Origin: DASQDN01 sp035630195
GTDB lineage: Bacteria > Acidobacteriota > Terriglobia > Bryobacterales > Bryobacteraceae
Assembly (NCBI GenBank): GCA_035630195.1
Contig: DASQLD010000452.1
Location: 1 to 8,366 of the forward strand
DNA: 8,366 bases
Reading direction: 5' to 3'
Below are positions 1-5,763 of the stretch, in pieces. Made by a program: the position numbers and the translations under genes. How positions within the stretch are numbered: the stretch's first letter is position 1; the number at the start of each line of letters is the position of its first letter. The notes under the pieces were generated by a model. The model was given only the letters and a program-made list of their open reading frames with translations, did no database searches and had not been told where the DNA came from.

Positions 1-82
1 GTGTCGAGGAAGAACGGATCAGCTGATTCAGCGTGTTTCGAGTCTCAGGATCAATTTGCACAGAAAGTGCTACACGGGCCAT
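1..82 (-). CDS. IS630-like transposase, N-terminal 27 codons only (runs off the window)
   Basis: On the minus strand an ATG at 82-80 opens a frame reading MARVALSVQIDPETRNT, then LNQLIRSSST, to the window edge. The opening MAR-V-L, an acidic/Glu-rich helix and the R-S-S-S-T segment resemble the N-terminus of IS630-family transposases, just before their helix-turn-helix region. The catalytic DDE domain would lie left of the window, so this copy may be complete or broken. Its leader to the element tip is about 57 bp, short as in IS630 elements. The assignment comes from recognition of the N-terminal style plus the repeat structure; no catalytic motif is visible. Confidence 0.5.
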   Translation of the reverse strand, partial: MARVALSVQIDPETRNTLNQLIRSSST

Positions 83-140
83 GCTTCCAGTGTACAGGAA
101 GTCTTTATTAATATAAATAACTATCTGGACGATGTACTAG
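1..140. repeat. Left arm of a 140-bp inverted repeat (IS630-like element 5' end)
   Basis: The reverse complement of 1-140 matches 483-621 base for base, except that the run TTT at 104-106 is matched by only AA at 517-518. The inner edge is CTAG (137-140); beyond it the two sides do not match. The CTAG edge fits IS630-family elements, which insert at TA, in IS630 itself within CTAG. The arm comprises an AT-rich tip and leader (about 83-139) and the first codons of a transposase on the minus strand. The outer edge is not visible because the window starts inside the arm. Confidence 0.9.
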
Positions 141-482
141 GTCGCATCGACAATGACGACGTAGGCCACGTCATCATTGATATCAGCCAAGATATACGGT
201 TAGATCAATTGTTCCGATATTGTTCTTTCCTCCTAGAGTCACGTCGAAGGCGAACGCATAGACGGGGTCTTTATTCCTGCCGATCACGATTACATCACGC
301 CCCCTGAAAAGGTCGAGCTGATCGAAGATGTATTGCCAGTCCCTTGAACTGAACCCTCGTACAGTGGACCCCCGCACGTCTGCACCACTGTCCAACCCCC
401 ATACTGAGCAGATGTGCGCTGCTGGCACGCCATGATGGCTATACGCATCGTAATCGTTGCCGTGCCGTGACGAGCGTCACCG
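141..482. other. 342-bp AT-richer spacer between two divergent IS ends
   Basis: This segment lies between the CTAG edges of the two inverted IS arms. Its base composition is visibly less GC-rich than the operon to the right, suggesting a different origin. No tRNA, known repeat or recognisable protein domain is seen. The only notable open frame is on the minus strand, open from 476 to 183 (listed separately). The segment is either host or island DNA trapped between two insertions, or the core of a composite or rearranged element. Confidence 0.5.
183..428 (-). CDS. Unrecognised small ORF or gene fragment
   Basis: The frame is open from 476 (after a TGA at 479-477) to a TGA at 185-183. The only obvious start is a GTG at 428, giving 81 residues. 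The translation has an ordinary protein-like composition with alternating charged and hydrophobic stretches (for example DWQYIFDQLDLFRGRDVIVI, followed by a G-R-N-K-D-P segment). I recognise no family. No convincing ribosome binding site precedes the GTG, and no domain can be named. It could be the 3' fragment of a gene cut by the right IS copy: the frame stays open upstream of the GTG but is closed at 479-477. It could also be chance, since alternative frames over the same DNA are also open for 50 or more codons. Confidence 0.25.
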   Translation of the reverse strand: MPAAHICSVWGLDSGADVRGSTVRGFSSRDWQYIFDQLDLFRGRDVIVIGRNKDPVYAFAFDVTLGGKNNIGTIDLTVYLG

Positions 483-621
483 CTAGTACATCGTCCAGAT
501 AGTTATTTATATTAATAAGACTTCCTGTACACTGGAAGCATGGCCCGTGTAGCACTTTCTGTGCAAATTGATCCTGAGACTCGAAACACGCTGAATCAGC
601 TGATCCGTTCTTCCTCGACAC
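483..621. repeat. Right arm of the inverted repeat (IS630-like element 5' end)
   Basis: This is the 139-bp mirror of 1-140 with one base missing. It starts at CTAG (483-486), runs through an AT-rich leader with TATATT (508-513), and enters a transposase start at 540. A short hairpin, CTTCC (521-525) with GGAAG (534-538), lies immediately before the ATG. The match holds to the last comparable base (621 pairs with base 1), so the true outer end may lie slightly further right. The near identity shows the two copies are young relative to the decayed gene next to them. Confidence 0.9.
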
Positions 622-624
622 CGC
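540..624 (+). pseudogene. Truncated IS630-like transposase remnant (N-terminus only)
   Basis: The ATG at 540 starts the same 27 residues as the minus-strand copy at the left edge, and ACA-CCG (619-624) may add Thr-Pro. After that the sequence changes to a terminase-like gene in another frame, so the transposase is broken at about 622-626. The frame continues to a TAG at 759-761, but that extension is out-of-frame reading of the terminase remnant and is not a real protein. No DDE domain remains, so this copy cannot encode an active transposase. Confidence 0.5.
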
Positions 625-1251
625 CCAGTAAGGCAAATCCACAACCTGCGCGATCAAAGCGGTTCACTACGCCCTCTTTCATCCCGAGAGCCTCGTTCTC
701 GTCGCTAGTCCAAGCGAGCGCCAAAGTGGTGAATTTCTTCGCAAAGCGCGCAAATCAGTAGCCAAGCTCGGGTTCCGTGTCCGGAGTGACGGCGAAAACG
801 CATGCTCCCTTCTCCTTCCGAACGGATCACGCATCGTCGGCCTGCCGGAAAACGAAGCACCATCCGCGGCTTCTCTGACGTCGGCCTGCTCATCATCGAC
901 GAAGCTTTCCGAGTCTCCGATGACATGTACCATGCGCTCCGTCCCATGCTGGCCGTCGGTGGCGGCGCACTCTGGCTCATGAGCACCCCAAATGGCAAAA
1001 CCGGGTTCTTCTATCGCGAATGGGCAAGTGAGCGCCCGTGGTTGTGCATCCAGGCGACCGCCGAAGAGTGCCCGCGCATTCCGGAAGATTTTCTCGACGA
1101 AGAGCGCGCCACACTCGGAGAGGAACTCTTTCGACAAGAATACGGTTGCGAGTTCCTCGTCGGGGAAGGCGCTCTCTTTGACGAAGCTCAGATCCGGGCC
1201 TGCCTCTCGGACAGCGTCGAGCCACTGGTACTCGAATTGGAGATACCATAG
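623..1251 (+). pseudogene. Terminase large-subunit ATPase remnant (Terminase_6N-like)
   Basis: The remnant of a phage-type DNA-packaging motor ATPase is spread over two frames. The first part (623-856) gives AQ-stop-GKSTTCAIKAVHYALF and then FHPESLVLVASPSERQSGEF. GKSTT is the Walker A, and the codon before it is TAA (629-631), one change from a TCA serine. At 857-858 one base is missing; restoring it would give a Glu-Gly-Thr-Ile-Arg-Gly-Phe-Ser junction. The second part (859-1251) has the Walker B LLIIDEA (Asp and Glu at 898-903), the coupling motif LMSTPNGKTGFFYREW and the conserved FRQEYGCEFL. It stops at a TAG (1249-1251) without the RNase H-like nuclease domain of full terminases. The residues before Walker A are also missing, apparently removed at the IS junction. 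About 209 codons remain. It is non-functional as read. Such solitary terminase genes occur in islands and prophage remnants; no capsid or portal gene is in the window. Confidence 0.8.
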
Positions 1252-1267
1252 ATGCAAGTAAAAAGCC

Positions 1268-2644
1268 ATGCTACGTCTAGACGCTGACCGTCCCGTTGAG
1301 TTCTGTGATGGACTCCGGCGCCGTGATTTCCTCCACGCCGGCTCTCTCTCCGCGCTCGGCCTCTCACTGAACTCCCTTTTCAACCTCAAGGCGCAAGGCG
1401 TCGTCGACGGCAAAAAGGACGTCAACTGCATCATGTTGATGCTCGTCGGCGGACCCTCTCAGCTCGACACATGGGACATGAAGCCGGACTCGCCCGCCGA
1501 AATCCGCGGTCCCTATAAGCCGATCAAGACCAACGTGCCCGGTATCGAGATTTCGGAAAACTTCCCCCGCATGGCAAAGCACGCGGATAAGTACTCCATC
1601 GTGCGTAGCATGTACCATACAGCCGCCGCCGTCCACGATACCGGCCATCAAATGATGCAGACCGGCCGCATTTTCCAGGGCGGAATCGAGCATCCCCACA
1701 TCGGCTGCGTCGTCGGCAAGCTCAAGGGTCCGAAGGGGGACGTGCCGCCCCACGTGCTCCTCCCGCGTCCTATCGGCAACACCGGCGGAAACATGCCGCA
1801 CGGTCAGAACGCCGGCTATCTCGGAAAGAGCTTCGATCCCTTTGTCCTCAACGCTGATCCGTCTGATCCGAACTTCCGCGTGCCCGACATGCTGCCGCCA
1901 GATTACCTTAACGCTCTTCGCGTCGATCGCCGCAAGAATTGGCGCAGCATGGTCGACAAGTCCGTCAGCATGTTTGAAACTTCGCAAGACGCGCGACTGC
2001 TCGATTCCACCTTCCAGCAGGCATACACGCTCATGTCGTCGCAGAAGGCCCGTGACGCCTTTGAGCTGCACCGCGAGCCCGACGCTGTCCGCGAAAAATA
2101 CGGCGTCAATCGTTTCGGCCAAAGCTGTCTCCTCGCCCGCCGTCTCGTAGAAGCGGGCGTCCGTTTCGTCACCATCAACATGTTCGAAACGGTCTTCGAC
2201 GAAATCACCTGGGACATCCATGGCTCGAAGCCCTTTAGTCCGATCTCCTGCTACCGCGACCTCGTCGGGCCCATGTTCGACATGGCCTACAGTTCGCTCC
2301 TAGAAGACCTCAGCCAGCGCGGCTTACTCAGCAACACCATGGTCGTAGCCTTCGGAGAATTCGGCCGTACCCCGAAAGTAAACCCCGCCGGCGGCCGTGA
2401 TCACTGGCCGCAATGCTGGAGCATCCTCATGGGTGGCGGACCCATGAAGGGCGGCACAATCGTCGGCGCATCCGATGAAATCGGTGGCGCGCCAAAGGAC
2501 CGTCCGACCAATCCCGCAGAGGTGGCCGCAACTATCTATAAAGGTTTGGGAATCGATCTCCACGCCGAGCTGCCCGGCTCCCAGGGCCGGCCTATCCCGC
2601 TCGTTGACCGCGGCGTCGAACCCATCGAAGAACTATTCTCATGA
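1268..2644 (+). CDS. DUF1501 domain-containing protein, Tat-type signal
   Basis: This is a 458-residue, full-length member of the DUF1501 family, which is related to the alkaline phosphatase/sulfatase fold; its reaction is not established. The N-terminus matches the family opening (MLRLDADRPVEFCDGLRRRD) and carries a twin-arginine export signal, RRRDFLHAG at residues 17-25, followed by a hydrophobic stretch. Family motifs are present in order: MLMLVGGPSQLDTWDMKP (56-73), VHDTGHQMM (122-130), VTINMFE and TWDIHG (301-319), and AFGEFGRTPKVNPAGGRDHW (361-380). The last segment, with its Asp, His and Glu, is a plausible metal or active site. The ATG at 1268 is chosen because it gives the canonical start; no good Shine-Dalgarno precedes it. 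It is the first gene of the operon and ends at a TGA inside an ATGA overlap with the next gene, suggesting translational coupling. Its location is likely periplasmic, by Tat. Confidence 0.93.
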   Translation: MLRLDADRPVEFCDGLRRRDFLHAGSLSALGLSLNSLFNLKAQGVVDGKKDVNCIMLMLVGGPSQLDTWDMKPDSPAEIRGPYKPIKTNVPGIEISENFPRMAKHADKYSIVRSMYHTAAAVHDTGHQMMQTGRIFQGGIEHPHIGCVVGKLKGPKGDVPPHVLLPRPIGNTGGNMPHGQNAGYLGKSFDPFVLNADPSDPNFRVPDMLPPDYLNALRVDRRKNWRSMVDKSVSMFETSQDARLLDSTFQQAYTLMSSQKARDAFELHREPDAVREKYGVNRFGQSCLLARRLVEAGVRFVTINMFETVFDEITWDIHGSKPFSPISCYRDLVGPMFDMAYSSLLEDLSQRGLLSNTMVVAFGEFGRTPKVNPAGGRDHWPQCWSILMGGGPMKGGTIVGASDEIGGAPKDRPTNPAEVAATIYKGLGIDLHAELPGSQGRPIPLVDRGVEPIEELFS

Positions 2645-4839
2645 TTCGTCCAGTAGTCTGTTTCTCGCTACTAGCGCTCACCGCGTTCGCACAAGAAATG
2701 TCAGCGCCCGCCGAAGGCTGGTCATTCCGCAATCACGTGATGCCAGTCCTGACCAAAGCAGGCTGCAACCAAGGCGCATGCCATGGAGCGCTCGCGGGCA
2801 AAGGCGGCTTCAAACTCACACTCCGCGGCTACGACCCGGAACTCGACTATGACGTGCTCACGCGTCAATCCCTCGGCCGCCGCATCAACTTGGCCGAGCC
2901 CGCCGCCAGCCTCATTCTCCGGAAAGCCACCATGCAGACTGGCCACGGAGGCGGTCTCCGCTTCAAGCCAAATTCCCTCGAATACAAAATCATCTCCGAG
3001 TGGATCGCCGCCGGAACACCCCCGCCGGTAGCCAGCGATAAGGAAGTAGTCTCGCTCTCGGTCCAGCCCAAACAGGCCACTCTAAAAATTGGAGACGAAG
3101 CGCAGCTCAAAGTAATCGCGCGCTACTCCGACAACAGCACTGCGGACGTGACACGCTGGGTCAAGTACAACTCAAATAACGAAGGCGTCGCAACCGTCGA
3201 TGACAACGGCCGCGTAAAAATCGGCGGCTCCGGAGAAGCGGCTGTCACTCTCTGGTACTCCAGTCGTGTTCTCTACGCCACTATGACGTCGCCGTACCCG
3301 AACAATGTTCCTGCGGAAGCATATTCGAAGTTTCAGCCGAAGAATTATATCGACAACTTCGTCCTAGCGAAGCTGAAGAGCCTCAACGTTCAACCTTCCG
3401 GTGACGTCTCGGACTCCACGTTCATTCGTCGTGCCTTCCTCGATGCCGCAGGCATTCTCCCGACCGCGGAAGAAGTCGAACAGTTCCTCGCCGACAAATC
3501 GCCCGACAAACGCGCCAAGCTGATTGATCAACTTCTCCAACGCGAAGAGTACGTCGACTATTGGGCGTACAAGCTATCAGACTTGCTTCTCGTATCGAGC
3601 AAGAAACTCCGCCCCACCGCCACGCGCGACTTCTACAATTGGATTCGCGACAGCGTCGAAGAAAACAAGCCCTGGGATCAGTTCGCGAACGACATCTTTA
3701 TTAGCGCGGGCAGCACTCGGCAGAATGGCGCGTTGAACTACTACGTCCTTCACAAGGACCCGATCGAACTCACGGAGAACGTTACGCAGGCATTTCTCGG
3801 CCAGCGTTTGACATGCGCCCGTTGTCACAATCACCCTCTCGAAAAGTGGACCCAGAAGCAGTACTACCAGATGGCGAATCTGTTCTCACGCGTCGGCGTC
3901 AAGAACGGTGATGATCCCGCCGACTCCATCGTCTTCGCGAAAACTTCTGGCGACATCAACCACCCCCGTCTCCTGCGTCCTATGCAGCCAACGCCACTCG
4001 ACGGCGACTCGATGTCACTCGATGTCCAATCCGATCGGCGCGCACACTTCGCCAAGTGGCTCACCAGTCCAAACAACGAAATGTTCGCCCGCAACATCGT
4101 CAATCGTGTGTGGGGAAACATCATGGGCAAGGGACTGTCTGATCCGATTGACGACGTTCGCGCGACCAACCCTGCTTCGAACGAAGAACTATTCGCCGCC
4201 GCAACCAAGGACTTCGTCGACAACAAGTTCGATGTGAAGCGGCTGATCCGCGTCATCATGAACTCAGCCGCCTATCAACGCTCCGCCGACGCCAATACCA
4301 CTAACAGCGATGACAACCGTTACTACTCGAAGTACGTAATCCGCCGCCTGCCCGCCGAAGTGCTCTTAGACGCGACCTCGCAAGTGCTCGGTGTTCCCAC
4401 CGCATTCTCCGGCTTTCCCGCCGGAACAAGAGCGCTCCAATTACCGGATTCGCAAGTCGCCTCCCAGTTCCTCACCGTCTTCGGTCGCCCTCAACGCGCG
4501 ATCTGTGACGCATCCGAGCGGTCGAGCGATCCCAGCATCGGTCAGGCCTTGCACATCATCAACGGCGAAACGCTCAACAAGAAGCTCAGTAATCCCGAAG
4601 GCTACATCGCGCTTCTATTGCGTTTAGGGTTATCCGACAGCCGCATCATTGAGCACCTCACGCTATCCGCCTTCTCTCGCTATCCCACAGACGCGGAGAA
4701 GCAGCAGCTAGGCCAAGCTCTCGCCGACGCCCGAACGATCAAAGGCACACAAGATCAACAGCGCGATGCTCGCCGGCAAGCACTCGAAGACATGGCGTGG
4801 GCCATGCTCACCAGCAAAGAGTTCATGTTCAATCACTGA
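2641..4839 (+). CDS. Secreted cytochrome-like protein: PSCyt1, Ig-like, DUF1549, DUF1553
   Basis: 732 residues. A Sec signal peptide is seen at about 1-17 (cleavage near AFA-QE). Residues 30-130 form a planctomycete cytochrome-like domain with the CX4CH motif GCNQGACHG (C42, C47, H48), then GYDPELDYDVLTR and GRRINLAEPAAS. Residues 136-218 look like a bacterial Ig-like (Big_2) domain (ATLKIGDEAQLKVIARYSDN). DUF1549 spans about 233-415 and holds a second haem-type motif, LTCARCHNHPLEKW (C392, C395, H396). DUF1553 spans about 465-730 (HFAKWLTSPNNEMFARNIVN, RLPAEVLLDATSQVLG). Proteins of this make-up are regularly found beside DUF1501 genes in Planctomycetes, Verrucomicrobia and Acidobacteria. 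A periplasmic redox or electron-transfer role is inferred from the two haem-type motifs and is unproven. The ATG overlaps the upstream stop (ATGA). Confidence 0.93.
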   Translation: MIRPVVCFSLLALTAFAQEMSAPAEGWSFRNHVMPVLTKAGCNQGACHGALAGKGGFKLTLRGYDPELDYDVLTRQSLGRRINLAEPAASLILRKATMQTGHGGGLRFKPNSLEYKIISEWIAAGTPPPVASDKEVVSLSVQPKQATLKIGDEAQLKVIARYSDNSTADVTRWVKYNSNNEGVATVDDNGRVKIGGSGEAAVTLWYSSRVLYATMTSPYPNNVPAEAYSKFQPKNYIDNFVLAKLKSLNVQPSGDVSDSTFIRRAFLDAAGILPTAEEVEQFLADKSPDKRAKLIDQLLQREEYVDYWAYKLSDLLLVSSKKLRPTATRDFYNWIRDSVEENKPWDQFANDIFISAGSTRQNGALNYYVLHKDPIELTENVTQAFLGQRLTCARCHNHPLEKWTQKQYYQMANLFSRVGVKNGDDPADSIVFAKTSGDINHPRLLRPMQPTPLDGDSMSLDVQSDRRAHFAKWLTSPNNEMFARNIVNRVWGNIMGKGLSDPIDDVRATNPASNEELFAAATKDFVDNKFDVKRLIRVIMNSAAYQRSADANTTNSDDNRYYSKYVIRRLPAEVLLDATSQVLGVPTAFSGFPAGTRALQLPDSQVASQFLTVFGRPQRAICDASERSSDPSIGQALHIINGETLNKKLSNPEGYIALLLRLGLSDSRIIEHLTLSAFSRYPTDAEKQQLGQALADARTIKGTQDQQRDARRQALEDMAWAMLTSKEFMFNH

Positions 4840-4840
4840 C

Positions 4841-5761
4841 ATGAAAACCGCAGCGCTTCTTCTCGTAATCACGGCGTCGCTCTACAGCGCAACCAAACCG
4901 CAAATCTTCTCTCTTGCCTATTCGCCCGATGGCAAAGTGATCGCGGTGGGCGGCTACAAAGAGGTGACTCTCCTTGACGCCGCATCACAAAAGCCGCTTG
5001 CGACTCTCACCGGGCACGCCGAGACAGTTCGTTCGCTGTCCTTCAGCAAGGACGGGCTCCTTCTTGCCGCTGCCGGCGGTGTCGCAGGTCGAAAAGGCGA
5101 AGTCAAAATCTGGGACGTCGCCTCTCGAGCCGCAACCGCAACCATCGCCGGCCATTCCGACACGATCTACTCCGTCGCCTTCTCGCCCGATGGAAAATCG
5201 CTAGCCACCTGTAGCTATGACAAGTTCGTCAAGATATGGGAAGCCAGCTCAGGCAAAGAACTCCGCACGCTGAAGGATCACATCGACGCCATCTATGCGC
5301 TCGCCTTTACACCCGACGGAGCCAGACTCATATCCGGAGCCGCCGACCGTACCATCAAGATCTGGGACGCTGCCACGGGCGAGCGGCTGTTCACTCTCGG
5401 CGAGCCGACCGACGGAATCAACACGCTGGCAATTGACCCAACCGGCAAAATGGTCGCCGCCGCAGGCCTCGACAAAACCATTCGAGTCTGGGCGCTCGAA
5501 GCCAAAAGCGGTCGTCTCCTCCAGTCGCAAATCGCGCATGAAGACGCGATCCTCAAGCTCGCTTGGGCCCCCGATGGATCGACACTCGTCTCCGCCTCCG
5601 CAGACAAGACCATCAAAGTTTTCAAAGTCCCCGAGCTCGCGGAAATCAAAACCATCGCGCAACAATCCGACTGGGTCAATGGACTGGAGTTTGCCCCCGA
5701 CAGCCGGACGTTTGCCGCAGGCCGCTATGACGGGTCGCTCACCATCTTCAACGCGAGGTAG
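4841..5761 (+). CDS. Secreted seven-bladed WD40 repeat protein
   Basis: 306 residues from the ATG at 4841, one base after the upstream stop. An in-frame ATG at 4766 would add 25 residues inside the preceding gene, but only the 4841 start gives a clean signal peptide (MKTAALLLVITASLYSA). After the signal there are seven WD40 blades: about 20-47, 54-95, 102-136, 144-178, 186-220, 230-265 and 273-306. Recurrent features are FSPDGK or similar turns, GH dipeptides at 58-59 and 104-105, and blade ends IWD, IWE, VWA and VFK. Such a propeller is a binding scaffold with no catalysis of its own. Its place between the cytochrome-like and PPC proteins suggests it organises a periplasmic complex with them, which is inference. 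Blades 1 and 7 are the most degenerate. No clear Shine-Dalgarno is seen, so it probably relies on coupling to the upstream gene. Confidence 0.92.
   Translation: MKTAALLLVITASLYSATKPQIFSLAYSPDGKVIAVGGYKEVTLLDAASQKPLATLTGHAETVRSLSFSKDGLLLAAAGGVAGRKGEVKIWDVASRAATATIAGHSDTIYSVAFSPDGKSLATCSYDKFVKIWEASSGKELRTLKDHIDAIYALAFTPDGARLISGAADRTIKIWDAATGERLFTLGEPTDGINTLAIDPTGKMVAAAGLDKTIRVWALEAKSGRLLQSQIAHEDAILKLAWAPDGSTLVSASADKTIKVFKVPELAEIKTIAQQSDWVNGLEFAPDSRTFAAGRYDGSLTIFNAR
5755..5759 (+). promoter_or_regulatory. Ribosome binding site of the PPC-domain gene
   Basis: GAGGT lies 4 bases before the ATG at 5764 and overlaps the last codons of the WD40 gene. It is the clearest Shine-Dalgarno in the operon and supports the 5764 start. 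The other operon genes have none as good. Confidence 0.6.
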
Positions 5762-5763
5762 TC

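Noticed and set aside
56..307. Plus-strand 83-residue frame across the left IS arm and spacer
   Set aside because: Its start lies antisense to the transposase start and leader, and it degenerates into Arg-rich sequence; the minus-strand frame looks more protein-like.
521..538. CTTCC/GGAAG hairpin before the transposase ATG as a translation switch
   Set aside because: The stem is only 5 bp and GGAAG is one base from the ATG, too close for a normal Shine-Dalgarno; real function cannot be supported in a dead copy.
540..761. 73-residue plus-strand frame as a real fused protein
   Set aside because: Only the first 27-28 codons are transposase-like; the rest reads the terminase remnant in the wrong frame.
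679..1434. Minus-strand open frame of 251 codons across the terminase remnant and DUF1501 start
   Set aside because: It crosses two unrelated plus-strand genes and is Arg/Ser-rich low-complexity antisense reading.
1364..2221. Long minus-strand open frame (285 codons) opposite the DUF1501 gene
   Set aside because: It lies entirely antisense to a gene with clear family motifs and is expected from high-GC codon use; its translation shows no domain.
4766..4840. Longer start of the WD40 protein
   Set aside because: It would overlap the upstream gene by 74 bases and bury the signal peptide; the ATG at 4841 fits the operon spacing.
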